Both the position numbers and the translations under genes were made by a program. From positions 1 to 28,357 of IMG/VR virus record IMGVR_UViG_3300037185_000069: 28,357 bases of DNA; one strand, given 5' to 3'. The stretch is from a virus. Below are positions 6,214 through 13,556 of this stretch, piece after piece (the stretch's first letter is position 1; each line of letters begins with the position of its first letter). Under the pieces are notes generated by a model that was not told the origin of the DNA, did no database searches, and worked only from the letters and a program-made list of their open reading frames with translations.

Positions 6214-6370
6214 CGTCTTTCGGCACTTTGATTCTTCTACCGTCAATGATATTCCACCCACGGGCTTTTGCGTGCTTGGCACAATACCAAACGGATTCGT
6301 GGTCTGTATCGAGGATTAGCTCGCCACAATCGTATCAATAGTGCATCCCTTCTGCCAACGTGATTCTCAT
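6188..6370 (-). pseudogene. Small gene interrupted by an in-frame TGA
   Basis: ATG 6370 overlaps the stop of the upstream gene as ATGA, the usual coupling here. The reading is MRITLAEGMHY, TGA (6337-6335), then YDCGELILDTDHESVWYCAK and a further 28 codons to TGA 6188. Both halves look protein-coding: acidic and basic residues alternate, there is a C..C pair, and the C-terminus is charged. One change from TGG or TGT to TGA would explain it. No UCA-anticodon tRNA is present in the window, and TGA is used as a normal stop throughout. It may be a recent nonsense mutation, readthrough or a sequencing error. Confidence 0.55.
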
Positions 6371-7350
6371 ACTGTTTTTGGTCGGTTATGGTGCTCGTGA
6401 TTTTGGCACCAACGGGCACCACAAATATCGCATCGCCTATCGTGCTTTTGGAGACACTCTTTGCCGCCACAAATTGGACATCGGTGCTCAATCTTTATGT
6501 CGTTGCGAATGCCGTATTTCTTCAACTCTTTGCTGTTGAGTTGGCGTTGGAGAGTGATTTTGATAGAGCTGTAATTGTGGCGGTTCCAATAGTAAACGCC
6601 TTCTTCGTCATCAATCAGCCTGTCTTTAGGGCCAATGTCTCTGCCACTGTGTCGCCATTCACCGTGCGAAGGAACGTAGTATTCGCCATTGACTACAATC
6701 CAAGTAGGCGGGTCGTCACGGTTGACTTTCCACGCTTTGTAATTACGGCCGAAAAACTTCATCGTCTTAGTCTCAGGCGGAATGAAGTGAACAATTTTCT
6801 TCCAATGAAGGCCGTCAATCTCTATAATGTCCGATTCGGCCTTTTTGGCTTTTACTTCAAACCAAGTGCCTTTGAGCTTGAGAAGCTGGTGATAGTCACC
6901 CAAAATTCGCATAGTCTTGGCTTGTTCCTCTTCCCGGCGTTTCTTCTCATTGACCTGCTTTGGTCTGTGAAAGCAAAGAGCCTTGGTTTTGGGATGAACG
7001 TAAAAAACTTGTCCATATCCATTGCGATAATCTTCAATGCTCTTTTCATTGCCATTGTAAGACCAGTTGTCGTAAAACCAAACTTTGCCATCTTTCTCAA
7101 AGGTATTGAGAATCACCGTCTGAGCAATTCGTTCGCGGGTTTTGTGTGCTTCGGGCACCCATTCCAAGTGAACGAATTCAGAGAAAACTTCGTTCCAGTC
7201 AGTTCCAACCCGCGACATTAGGAAGCGGTGAACTTTGTTGTAGGGATAGTCAGACCCCCAGTAGTGCCTATGCCCATCAGGAAGGCGAACAACATCACGG
7301 CTGGGAAGTTCTTCTACAACTTCGGGGGACTCATTTGCCAGATTTTTCAT
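6367..7350 (-). CDS. Unknown 327-aa protein with C-terminal zinc ribbon
   Basis: The family is not recognised. The N-terminal two thirds are rich in Trp, Tyr and charged residues with no catalytic motif I can name. The C-terminus has CPICGGKEC and CDICGARWC, a four-Cys zinc ribbon with a His-rich tail (QNHEHHN). ATG 7350 is chosen over two in-frame TTGs because the promoter -10 (TACTAT) ends 10 nt before it. It overlaps the downstream interrupted gene by ATGA and leads an operon that runs to 5822. Confidence 0.75.
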   Translation of the reverse strand: MKNLANESPEVVEELPSRDVVRLPDGHRHYWGSDYPYNKVHRFLMSRVGTDWNEVFSEFVHLEWVPEAHKTRERIAQTVILNTFEKDGKVWFYDNWSYNGNEKSIEDYRNGYGQVFYVHPKTKALCFHRPKQVNEKKRREEEQAKTMRILGDYHQLLKLKGTWFEVKAKKAESDIIEIDGLHWKKIVHFIPPETKTMKFFGRNYKAWKVNRDDPPTWIVVNGEYYVPSHGEWRHSGRDIGPKDRLIDDEEGVYYWNRHNYSSIKITLQRQLNSKELKKYGIRNDIKIEHRCPICGGKECLQKHDRRCDICGARWCQNHEHHNRPKTV

Positions 7351-7356
7351 CAACAA

Positions 7357-7641
7357 TTACATAGTATCAGGTTTTCGTTTTTCGTCAAGCCTTCTCCACG
7401 CCTTTAGCAAAATTTCATAATTCAAACCAGGCATTTCCATCTCAAATGGCATAGGTGCCGGTTCAAGATCTGGCTCTGGTCCTAACACTATAGGTATAGT
7501 CGGGCTGTTGATTAGGTCATTGAGGCGATTACGCCACCACCTTTGGGAACGCAACCGCCCGTCAATCGTTATCTTACTCCAAAGCTTGTGGTGCAGAACC
7601 CACACTAAGAAGCCAATAGAGTCAAGGCTATTAGGTTGCAT
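7357..7641 (-). CDS. Unknown 94-aa protein
   Basis: A small protein with a basic Trp/Arg-rich first half (GRLRSQRWWRNRLNDL) and a Pro/Glu-rich linker (PEPDLEPAPMPFEMEMP). The family is not recognised. It overlaps the upstream membrane-protein gene by 37 nt. Its last codons contain the promoter of the next operon (7361-7388), so this gene ends one transcription unit. Confidence 0.6.
   Translation of the reverse strand: MQPNSLDSIGFLVWVLHHKLWSKITIDGRLRSQRWWRNRLNDLINSPTIPIVLGPEPDLEPAPMPFEMEMPGLNYEILLKAWRRLDEKRKPDTM
7361..7388 (-). promoter_or_regulatory. sigma70-type promoter for the zinc-ribbon operon
   Basis: Minus strand: TTGACG (7388-7383), 16 nt, TACTAT (7366-7361), then 10 nt to ATG 7350. 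It lies inside the 3' end of the upstream gene. Confidence 0.7.
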
Positions 7642-8072
7642 AACAGGTGAAGCGTATTGTCATGGATAATGTAAAGCCACATCGTAATGAAAAACAGCCG
7701 TGGCTTTCCATATTTTTCCATTTCTGGGTCATTCACCATAGGCTTCAGCGAATTATATGGAGAATCGTCATAATAGCCCGTGGTATCACAATACCCAAAT
7801 GCTGGATAACCATTGGGGAAATGGTTGCGGCACCAAACCAACCGCCTAAGAATGAAATGCCATCGGTCAAGAATGAAATGAGTGACGCCTATGAACAACA
7901 GAGCTTTCCACGATAGAGTCAGTATGGTGAAGCAGGCGGTATAAACCAGAACATGGACTAAGCAGTTGAACGATTTCTTGCTCTTGTTCATTGCCATCCA
8001 GTCGGATTGTAGCCAAAAGTCGCCTACGAAGTGACAAAGCAGAAACATTATTGGATAATATAACACGTTCAT
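7605..8072 (-). CDS. DUF3307-like membrane protein
   Basis: A 155-aa inner-membrane protein with about four hydrophobic segments: near residues 5-20, 40-65 (VHVLVYTACFTILTLS), 67-80 and 128-150. The start CHFVGDFWLQSDWMAMNK matches the HxxxDFxLQxxWMAxNK signature of DUF3307, a small membrane family common in phages and bacteria with unknown function. It overlaps its upstream neighbour by ATGA, so it is the second gene of the operon led by 8069-8335. Confidence 0.75.
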   Translation of the reverse strand: MNVLYYPIMFLLCHFVGDFWLQSDWMAMNKSKKSFNCLVHVLVYTACFTILTLSWKALLFIGVTHFILDRWHFILRRLVWCRNHFPNGYPAFGYCDTTGYYDDSPYNSLKPMVNDPEMEKYGKPRLFFITMWLYIIHDNTLHLLCNLIALTLLAS

Positions 8073-8335
8073 ACAAACTTAATTGATTTTTTGTTTAACC
8101 AATCAAAGGAAATTGTAAACAATCCACAACCGAACTGAAAACGAGCATGTCCGTTATATTTATTTACATAAGGCCAGCAAAATCCCTTTGGATGAAGCAA
8201 CGTGAAAATGAATCGTTTTTCATATCCGTTAGCTGTGCCATAAGGAAACTCTAAACAAAACAAGCAATTATTACAATTACCTTTACCATAGTAATCAGGT
8301 ATTTTCAACTCAAATTGTTTGATTAACAGATACAT
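8069..8335 (-). CDS. Unknown 88-aa aromatic/Cys protein
   Basis: The family is not recognised. The protein has CNNCLFC near residue 21, which could bind metal, and many aromatic residues. It is first in its operon: a consensus promoter ends 7 nt before ATG 8335. The stop overlaps the DUF3307-like gene by ATGA. Confidence 0.65.
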   Translation of the reverse strand: MYLLIKQFELKIPDYYGKGNCNNCLFCLEFPYGTANGYEKRFIFTLLHPKGFCWPYVNKYNGHARFQFGCGLFTISFDWLNKKSIKFV

Positions 8336-8342
8336 TGTAGAA

Positions 8343-8370
8343 ATTATACCACTGGTTATTAGTTAGTCAA
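8343..8370 (-). promoter_or_regulatory. sigma70-type promoter, consensus -10
   Basis: Minus strand: TTGACT (8370-8365), 16 nt, TATAAT (8348-8343), then 7 nt to ATG 8335. Transcription should begin at or beside the start codon. Confidence 0.82.
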
Positions 8371-8373
8371 GCC

Positions 8374-9285
8374 TCAGAGTTCGCCTATTGTAGTTGTGCC
8401 CGGTGGCGAAGGCAATCTTACAGTCGTCGGTATGGTAGGCGTATCTTCGTTAGTTTGCTGACATGCTACCCAATTATCCGCTATCTGTTGGGCAGTGTTG
8501 GGAGCACTCTGAATGCCTCCTATATTTATGGTGCTATAGAATTGTGGATTGATAGTTGTGTTAACATACTGTATGTTGGCATTAGGCGTAACACTATTTG
8601 TCACAACAGAAAATTCTGTCAAATCAAAGTCTGATATTCGCGGGTTGAAAGGGCCTGACTCAATCGTAACGGACCTTGGATAGCCTTCTTTCTTTGGAGT
8701 AGGCGACTTCTTCAACGCCTCCATTATCTCATTGAACTTAGGCAATTCAGTAGTAGGAATGGAAAAGCCTTTCTCCATGTATTTTTTCAGGTGAACCGCC
8801 GTAGCTACGGAGTCGCGGACGTTGTTGAAGCGTATTACCCTGCGCCTAACGTCCTCAAGGGCTGTGTCGCCTACAACGATACGTTCGCCATCGAACCCAA
8901 ACTGACAAGCGGTGAAATCAAACCCATCAAGCAGTTCCTCTATCCTGCTCCAGAACCTAAAAGAAACGAATTGGACAGCGATTGTTTTGTTGTATTCCTT
9001 ATCGCAAATGTGAAATTGGTAAGTCGTGTTATATTTGTTCTTAGTTTCGCCTACAACGTGATAGCAATAGGGGATTGAGTTCATCACCCTTTTATGCCGT
9101 TCAAGCTGTTCAGCGTCTCTAAAAAAGAAATCTATGTCGTGAGCAATAGGCCAGTCCTCTATAGCCTTCCACACAGAGCCGCCAGCCAACCAAGGGCCGT
9201 CTGGCTCTGGCCGCGGTAGGCGTCTCAGGACTCTACATAGCTCGGAGTCCTGATTGATAACATTCTGGAATAGCTCAGTTCTCAC
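8374..9285 (-). CDS. Nucleotidyltransferase-fold protein
   Basis: A 303-aa protein. GGS (35-37) and DID (50-52), spaced like the GG/GS...DxD signature of the DNA polymerase beta/poly(A) polymerase superfamily, are followed by LLDGFDFTACQFGFDG, which may hold the third acidic residue. It therefore probably transfers a nucleotide to an RNA, protein or small molecule. The last 100 residues are Thr/Asn/Pro-rich, low in complexity, and look like a flexible tail. It overlaps the secreted-protein gene by ATGA and ends its operon just before the promoter at 8343-8370. The substrate is unknown. Confidence 0.72.
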   Translation of the reverse strand: MRTELFQNVINQDSELCRVLRRLPRPEPDGPWLAGGSVWKAIEDWPIAHDIDFFFRDAEQLERHKRVMNSIPYCYHVVGETKNKYNTTYQFHICDKEYNKTIAVQFVSFRFWSRIEELLDGFDFTACQFGFDGERIVVGDTALEDVRRRVIRFNNVRDSVATAVHLKKYMEKGFSIPTTELPKFNEIMEALKKSPTPKKEGYPRSVTIESGPFNPRISDFDLTEFSVVTNSVTPNANIQYVNTTINPQFYSTINIGGIQSAPNTAQQIADNWVACQQTNEDTPTIPTTVRLPSPPGTTTIGEL

Positions 9286-9635
9286 TTTACGACTTTGAAA
9301 TAGAATCTGCCGAACAGATTGGAAACTACTCCAACAACGAGATTGGTTTTTGGCTTAGACCAACCGTTCACAAAAAGCGTATTCATGTATGTGCCGTTAA
9401 CGTCTGTATTTAGCTTCAATATGAAATAATTGGTTTCGCCGGGAGAAAGTGTAATCGTGGATGGCGTAACACTGATAGGCGAAGTGAAGCTAGGCGAATC
9501 GTCATATAGCATCCTTGCGGTGAATGTTACCGGCTCTTTTTTGTAGCCGTAAACCATGTAAGTTTTCTCAATGTCCCCCGCCAAAGAGGCGATGCAGGAT
9601 AGAGCCAATAATGCAACTGCGATTTGTTTTTTCAT
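9282..9635 (-). CDS. Secreted beta-rich protein with signal peptide
   Basis: A 117-aa protein with a classical Sec signal peptide: KK at the N-terminus, hydrophobic core IAVALLALSCIASLAG, and likely cleavage near residue 20. The mature part is beta-rich (SVTPSTITLSPGETNYFILK), like an immunoglobulin or Abp2-type periplasmic domain. The Cys at 14 does not fit a good lipobox. It is overlapped by four bases at both ends (ATGA), which ties its expression to the cytoplasmic neighbours. A role at the host envelope is an inference. Confidence 0.7.
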   Translation of the reverse strand: MKKQIAVALLALSCIASLAGDIEKTYMVYGYKKEPVTFTARMLYDDSPSFTSPISVTPSTITLSPGETNYFILKLNTDVNGTYMNTLFVNGWSKPKTNLVVGVVSNLFGRFYFKVVK

Positions 9636-10342
9636 GCTTTTAGTTTTTTCTCCAAAATTTCAGTGACAATCCGAATATCGGCCTTGCCCTTGGTCATTTT
9701 CATAGCTACACCTTTCAGGTGGTTGATTGAGTTAGTTTTGCCTTTCTTGTAATCATCAATACTTTTTTGATTTTCTTTGAGAATTGTATCGCAAAGAGCT
9801 TCAAGCTCCGATTGGTTGCTGTTGACAACGTATGGGTAAATTGTAGTAAGTTCTATCCAAGTCAACTTGTCAGCGAAATACTTCTCCACAGTCGATTGAA
9901 TGTATTTCCAAGGGTATTCGTATTGCCCACACTCTCTAACGAATTCGCTGAATTCCTCAAGGTTGAAGCCTTCACAGAAAAAGTTGAACATTTCTTCACG
10001 AGTGGCGAATTTGGAAGTCAATAACTGAACAATGATTTTGCTAGTAAGTGTGGGAAAACACCTAATCCAAAGCGAACGTTCAAAGAGAATATCGAACATC
10101 GGATAGGAAATGAAATGCCCTTCATCATTTCTTTCAGGGATAAACCACCAATCAATGTCCTCTGGCGGTAATCCGTATTCATCACGAAAACGCCATTTCT
10201 GATAAAGAGGCAAGGCACCCTCAGCCTTGAAACAAGACGTAGCGGCAGCTTTCCATCCTTCACCAATCAAAATGAACTGAGACGGCGGATGTGCCCACAT
10301 TTGATGAATTCGCAGCAACCTTTTGTCCAGTATTTCTATCAC
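9632..10342 (-). CDS. Unknown protein with GatB/YqeY-like C-terminal domain
   Basis: A 236-aa protein. Residues about 165-236 match the tail domain of GatB and YqeY: SELEALCDTILKENQKSIDD, then YKKGKTNSINHLKGVAMK and TKGKADIRIVTEILEKKL, compared with the family pattern NPKxVxxYrxGKxxAxxxLvGxVMKxTkGkAnpxxvnxlLxekL. In GatB this domain contacts tRNA during amidation of Glu-/Asp-tRNA. The first 80 residues contain ILIGEGWKAAA and PPEDIDWWF, recalling the GG...DxD of the nucleotidyltransferase in the same operon (weak). GTG 10342 is the start, 6 nt after a promoter -10. It leads a three-gene operon. Confidence 0.7.
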   Translation of the reverse strand: MIEILDKRLLRIHQMWAHPPSQFILIGEGWKAAATSCFKAEGALPLYQKWRFRDEYGLPPEDIDWWFIPERNDEGHFISYPMFDILFERSLWIRCFPTLTSKIIVQLLTSKFATREEMFNFFCEGFNLEEFSEFVRECGQYEYPWKYIQSTVEKYFADKLTWIELTTIYPYVVNSNQSELEALCDTILKENQKSIDDYKKGKTNSINHLKGVAMKMTKGKADIRIVTEILEKKLKA

Positions 10343-10348
10343 AGAATA

Positions 10349-10376
10349 AGTCTAACAGATTTTTATAGAATGTCAA
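10349..10376 (-). promoter_or_regulatory. sigma70-type promoter for the GatB-tail operon
   Basis: Minus strand: TTGACA (10376-10371), 16 nt, TAGACT (10354-10349), then 6 nt to GTG 10342. It overlaps the last codons of the ASCH gene. Confidence 0.7.
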
Positions 10377-10729
10377 GCCGCCAGTTCAAAAATGCCCAAT
10401 CGTCCACGGCAAGGATAAAAGGGTAATACCTTTGCGTTACGCAACACAAAACCATAAAATCCTTTTTCAAACCAATCGCTATCACTGTGCTTTACGCAGT
10501 CAATTATTTCTACTTCGCCTATAATACCGCCAGTGTAATCATAGATAGCCTTAACAAAACCAGCACCTAACATCTGCTTTGCCAGTTCCATTCCCTTCTT
10601 GTCAACCTTCTGGGCAGCGTGGACAAGCACCTTCCCCCTATAGGGCGTAATCCAAGAGCGGTTCTCAATGTCTTTTATGCCTGCCACAATAAGGCTCGCA
10701 AATGGCTGACGAATACTAATACATTTCAT
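10373..10729 (-). CDS. ASCH-domain protein
   Basis: A 118-aa single-domain ASCH protein (PUA-like beta barrel that binds RNA or modified nucleosides; some members are amidohydrolases or nucleases). Visible marks are MKCISIRQPFASLIVAGIKD at the start, IENRSW, PYRGKVLVHAA and GGIIGEVEIIDC. ATG 10729 is chosen because the domain begins there; the longer frame to 10780 lies within the HNH gene. The HNH gene upstream overlaps it by 14 nt, so the endonuclease has probably inserted just before it. Confidence 0.85.
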   Translation of the reverse strand: MKCISIRQPFASLIVAGIKDIENRSWITPYRGKVLVHAAQKVDKKGMELAKQMLGAGFVKAIYDYTGGIIGEVEIIDCVKHSDSDWFEKGFYGFVLRNAKVLPFYPCRGRLGIFELAA

Positions 10730-11369
10730 GTTTTTCCTTCCAATGATGTTCTCTATGGCAATTAGCACAGAGCAATACACATTTCATTATTTCTGTTTCT
10801 ATTGTTTCCCATTTCCTACACCAAATCTTTTTTATGGCAGAGTCCTTTTCCATAGGATCTTTGTGGTGAAAATCTAAAGCACCAGTACATTTATTATATC
10901 TACATTTGACGCATTTACCACCTAATATTTCAATAGCACGTAACCTATTCTTTACTTTTCTCTTTACGTCATCAACTCTACCTTGTTTTTTCCATATTTT
11001 TGATGGACATTTCCAATATTCTCTATTATTTTTAGAAAAATTATTTCTACATTCTAACGAACAAAAATGAAACTTATTAGAAAAAGCATCAGGCATTATG
11101 TAAATATCATTTTTACAAAAATCACATTTGACATTTTTGCCTCTTCGTTTCTTGAAATTGGCACATTTATGGCATAACCTATTTTCTCTGGTTGCTACAT
11201 CATACATCCATTTAGATGAATAATACAAATCTTTTTTACACTTAACACAATTTCTTTTCCATTTCTTTTTGCTTATAATATTTTCGCATTCTATCTTCAT
11301 TGATTTGTTTTTTGTTTCGTTGGTAATATTCTCTTCGCCAACGTCGTTTTGCGTTAAGTTGCTCATCAT
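10716..11369 (-). CDS. HNH endonuclease with zinc ribbons
   Basis: The open frame has an ATG at 11369, but recognisable protein begins near KKKWKRNCVKCKKDLYYSS. Three CxxC groups follow (CVKCKK, CHKC, CDFC with HFCSLEC), then the HNH core: CVKCRYNKC, LDFHHKDP and LLCANCHREHH (HH, N and H positions). The 51-codon leader ORF (11397-11242) overlaps its start, and the HNH frame is +1 to the leader. The true initiation site is uncertain: a frameshift from the leader or an internal start. It overlaps the ASCH gene by 14 nt. Confidence 0.82.
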   Translation of the reverse strand: MMSNLTQNDVGEENITNETKNKSMKIECENIISKKKWKRNCVKCKKDLYYSSKWMYDVATRENRLCHKCANFKKRRGKNVKCDFCKNDIYIMPDAFSNKFHFCSLECRNNFSKNNREYWKCPSKIWKKQGRVDDVKRKVKNRLRAIEILGGKCVKCRYNKCTGALDFHHKDPMEKDSAIKKIWCRKWETIETEIMKCVLLCANCHREHHWKEKHEMY

Positions 11370-11397
11370 ATGTTTTGTATTTTAGTTTTCTGCCCAT
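11242..11397 (-). CDS. 51-codon basic leader ORF (copy B)
   Basis: ATG 11397 (MGRKLKYKTYDEQLNAKRRW...) to TAA 11242. It is the same length as copies A and C and alignable without gaps. Its first 60 bases are close to copy A at the DNA level, including the upstream ATACTTAT element, which shows a recent common origin. It overlaps the HNH frame, which lies in +1. It is strongly basic with YYxRN and RMxxYY helical motifs. Confidence 0.65.
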   Translation of the reverse strand: MGRKLKYKTYDEQLNAKRRWRREYYQRNKKQINEDRMRKYYKQKEMEKKLC

Positions 11398-11402
11398 ATG
11401 AT

Positions 11403-11410
11403 ATAAGTAT
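11403..11410 (-). promoter_or_regulatory. ATACTTAT start-proximal element
   Basis: Minus-strand ATACTTAT, 5 nt before ATG 11397 of leader copy B. Confidence 0.5.
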
Positions 11411-11438
11411 ATTACTCCAATCAAAAAACTCCAACAAA

Positions 11439-11663
11439 TTACAAAATAACTATATTACATTCGCCTAAACTTTTTCCCTCTCCGTTGTCTTGATAAATCA
11501 AAGTTTGCTTATTGTATTTTCTTTTCTCTAAAACATCTGTTTTTATTAGTGGCGATGGAATACAATATCCCCAGTCCTCTCCATTATCTCCAGAAATGTG
11601 AAAATAAAGTTCTTTCTCAGGACATAGTTTCTTTAGTTTGTCAATCCACTCTTTTGTTTTCAT
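11439..11663 (-). CDS. Unknown 74-aa protein
   Basis: The family is not recognised. A small mixed alpha/beta protein (MKTKEWIDKLKKLCPEKELY...) with a GDNGEDWGYCIPSP segment. Its start diverges from the Pro-rich gene at 11704, and both start in a T-rich region. It lies 41 nt upstream of leader copy B, so it and the ASCH gene may have been adjacent before the endonuclease arrived. Confidence 0.55.
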   Translation of the reverse strand: MKTKEWIDKLKKLCPEKELYFHISGDNGEDWGYCIPSPLIKTDVLEKRKYNKQTLIYQDNGEGKSLGECNIVIL

Positions 11664-11691
11664 ATTTTTTTTCGCTTACAATTTGTTTTTT

Positions 11692-11699
11692 ATATTTAT
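11692..11699 (+). promoter_or_regulatory. ATATTTAT start-proximal element
   Basis: Plus-strand ATATTTAT, 4 nt before ATG 11704. Confidence 0.45.
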
Positions 11700-11703
11700 C
11701 TCC

Positions 11704-12255
11704 ATGAGTAACTATAACACATTACATATAAGCACCAACGACAAGAACCTATTGGATCAAGCAAAGGCTCTGTGTCAGAACTATGGATACGCTTGGCCAG
11801 ATACGCTATCTAAAACCAATCCGAATTCATGGATAAAAATAGACCTAGTTACAAAAAAAGTATCAGTAGTTTCTAATCTTAGAGGCGCTGATAATAAATC
11901 CTTTACAGCAGTTGACCTATCAGGCGTAATCCCACATCTGAATAAAGCACCTGTTGATTATGCTTTGAATGCTCCAGTGGCACCTGTTCCAGCACCGCTA
12001 CCGCCACCACCAGCACCAAAAACATCAATCCCAGCAACACCAAGGCCAGCCGCTGTCGTTCCAGCTAAACAGCCAGTAAAGGCACCAGTAAAGGCTCCAG
12101 TGAAGCCAACCACTCCAGTAGCCCCAGTAGGCAAACCGCCAGTGAAGCCTCCTGTAGTGCCGCCTAACACGGTAAAACAAACTCCGCCAACTCCAATTAA
12201 GCCACAACAAAAAGCAAAAGGCGACGGTCTTACGCTAACAGTTCCAACATACTAA
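11704..12255 (+). CDS. Pro-rich-tailed protein, 183 aa
   Basis: The first 75 residues are a compact domain (SNYNTLHISTNDKNLLDQAK... SWIKIDLVTKKVSVV). The rest is a Pro/Ala/Lys/Val-rich tail with PVKAPVKAPVK and PPxxP repeats, and it ends in LTLTVPTY. Such tails are extended linkers in structural or surface proteins, but the head domain is not recognised. ATG 11704 is preferred over 11638 because the element ATATTTAT lies 4 nt before it. It converges with the small gene 12252-12422 (4-nt overlap). It is the only plus-strand gene between 5.8 and 16.1 kb. Confidence 0.7.
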   Translation: MSNYNTLHISTNDKNLLDQAKALCQNYGYAWPDTLSKTNPNSWIKIDLVTKKVSVVSNLRGADNKSFTAVDLSGVIPHLNKAPVDYALNAPVAPVPAPLPPPPAPKTSIPATPRPAAVVPAKQPVKAPVKAPVKPTTPVAPVGKPPVKPPVVPPNTVKQTPPTPIKPQQKAKGDGLTLTVPTY

Positions 12256-12422
12256 TCTTCGGAAGGCTCTACGTCTTTCAAACTATTGCTTTGTTGGTTC
12301 ATTATGTCGTTTATGAGCTGTAGTCGAATCTGTGGCTCATAACCGCCAACAGGGCCCATTATTTTCAATGTGTCCTTAGCTATGTCCACCAGCATAAGTA
12401 ATTGCTTTTCGCTTATTTTCAT
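12252..12422 (-). CDS. Small unknown helical protein, 56 aa
   Basis: ATG 12422 overlaps the stop of the P-loop gene as ATGA. The product is MKISEKQLLMLVDIAKDTLK... with QIRLQLINDIMNQQSN, a helical hairpin. The same type of small protein recurs in phages, but I cannot name a family. It is last in its operon and ends against the convergent Pro-rich gene. Confidence 0.65.
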   Translation of the reverse strand: MKISEKQLLMLVDIAKDTLKIMGPVGGYEPQIRLQLINDIMNQQSNSLKDVEPSED

Positions 12423-13078
12423 TTTTCGATTCCGGTTCCATAAAATACTCTTTTCATTGCCACTATGTTTGTGAGTTGTGCAACGCCTTGTTCATTGCCT
12501 TCAATTTCAATGAACGGAATCTTATTCTGTTTCAAAAAGCTCTTTACCGTTCCATCAACGCCTGCTGCCTGTGACTTCGTATGAAGCCGACCATTGGGGT
12601 TGTAGTCTTTCCTTCTGACTACTAGCACATTCAGATTGTTACATTTAGCGGTTTCCTCAAAGACAAGCTTCTTTAGTGTTGCTCTCTTTTCGCCATCATA
12701 GATGGGCGTAAGGAATAACGGGCTATCGGTGATAACTACCTGAACTTGTCCCAATAAGCGAAAGATTCTGTGATGTTGTTTGCCAAAGATATAGACCTGA
12801 TTCTCAAAGGTTTTATTCCTTTTCTCCCAGACCAAATCTTTAGCATACTCGGCCGCCAGCTCACAATCAATGCCCATCCATTTCAACTTAGAGAACAGAG
12901 AGGCAGCCATCGTTGACTTACCTGCGCCGGGTCCACCGAGCAAGTTTACAACGAGCGTATTCTTATACCGTGGCTGACTTTTTGCGAGCTTCTTCGAGCC
13001 TTTTCCATCTTTCGTTCGCCCACTTTTCACGTCGCCGTCTATTTGCTTCGTCTTTTTTGACTTGTTTCCAAATGCCAT
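12419..13078 (-). CDS. P-loop NTPase/kinase-like protein (AAA_28/NadR-kinase type)
   Basis: A 219-aa protein. Walker A GGPGAGKST is at 48-56, preceded by the strand TLVVNLL. VVITDSPLFLTPI is the likely Walker B/DSP motif of small-molecule kinases, and LNVLVVRRKDYNPNGRLHTK may be the lid. This order resembles AAA_28 and NadR-kinase-like proteins, so phosphorylation of a nucleoside or cofactor is likely. The first 40 residues are Lys/Gly-rich and overlap the upstream gene by 116 nt in another frame. The start is supported by AAGGA 6 nt before ATG 13078, one of the few Shine-Dalgarno-like sites here. Confidence 0.78.
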   Translation of the reverse strand: MAFGNKSKKTKQIDGDVKSGRTKDGKGSKKLAKSQPRYKNTLVVNLLGGPGAGKSTMAASLFSKLKWMGIDCELAAEYAKDLVWEKRNKTFENQVYIFGKQHHRIFRLLGQVQVVITDSPLFLTPIYDGEKRATLKKLVFEETAKCNNLNVLVVRRKDYNPNGRLHTKSQAAGVDGTVKSFLKQNKIPFIEIEGNEQGVAQLTNIVAMKRVFYGTGIEK

Positions 13079-13556
13079 TTAGTTCCTTTCCGCCATGAGG
13101 CGTAAAATCTGCTTTACAACTGTGTCTGCTACAAAAGGTGCGTATCCATCCTTTACGATTTCTGCCAACAGATTCGTCCATTCTGCCACATTCTTCACAA
13201 ACGTAGTAAGAAAGATTTTCAGCTTGGTCAACAAGCCCTCTGGTGTAATCATCGCCACCATCAGTATAGAAGCGAAGTCCAGCAAACTTTTCCTTGACCT
13301 GTGCTGCTACTACTTGTGGGCACCTTGTAGTGCCGGGAGGTGGCGTTTCGTATTGACCACTGCCGTCATTCTTGGCCACCCATTGAGGATTATCAATGTA
13401 GCCTTGGAGTTGACTACAGAGAGAGTCAAGCAGGGAGAACCAGCCATTTCCGACTGCAAGGCCCCAGTGAAGGCATGACTCCATTTCCGATTTGTTTCTA
13501 TCACAAAAAATCTTAGGATATTTCTGGCAGAGGTATTTATCTAATAGCGGGTGCAT
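12963..13556 (-). CDS. Unknown 197-aa protein with zinc-binding segment
   Basis: The family is not named. Features are an N-terminal helical part with ESCLHWGLAVGNGWFSLLDS, a middle with QVKEKFAGLRFYTDGGDD, then CEECGRMDES...TFCSRHSC, which would hold a zinc ion, and a very basic C-terminal helix (RRRREKWANERWKRLEEARK). Its stop lies 116 nt inside the P-loop gene. ATG 13554-13556 overlaps the upstream stop as TAATG. Confidence 0.7.
   Translation of the reverse strand: MHPLLDKYLCQKYPKIFCDRNKSEMESCLHWGLAVGNGWFSLLDSLCSQLQGYIDNPQWVAKNDGSGQYETPPPGTTRCPQVVAAQVKEKFAGLRFYTDGGDDYTRGLVDQAENLSYYVCEECGRMDESVGRNRKGWIRTFCSRHSCKADFTPHGGKELNGIWKQVKKDEANRRRREKWANERWKRLEEARKKSATV

Noticed and set aside
6335-6337. 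TGA reassigned to Trp across the phage
   Set aside because: TGA ends many genes here in ATGA overlaps, TGG is used for Trp, and no UCA tRNA is in the window. One interrupted gene is not enough.
6243-6491. 82-codon minus-strand frame overlapping the zinc-ribbon gene's end
   Set aside because: It is out of frame with both supported genes and lacks the ATGA coupling seen at 6370.
6388-7221. Long plus-strand open frame, 277 codons
   Set aside because: It is the mirror of the minus-strand zinc-ribbon gene; the residue composition is typical of an antisense shadow and it has no start signal.
11958-12170. Gly/Ala/Thr-rich minus-strand frame
   Set aside because: It is the reverse complement of the Pro-rich repeats of the plus-strand gene, so the low-complexity composition is a by-product.
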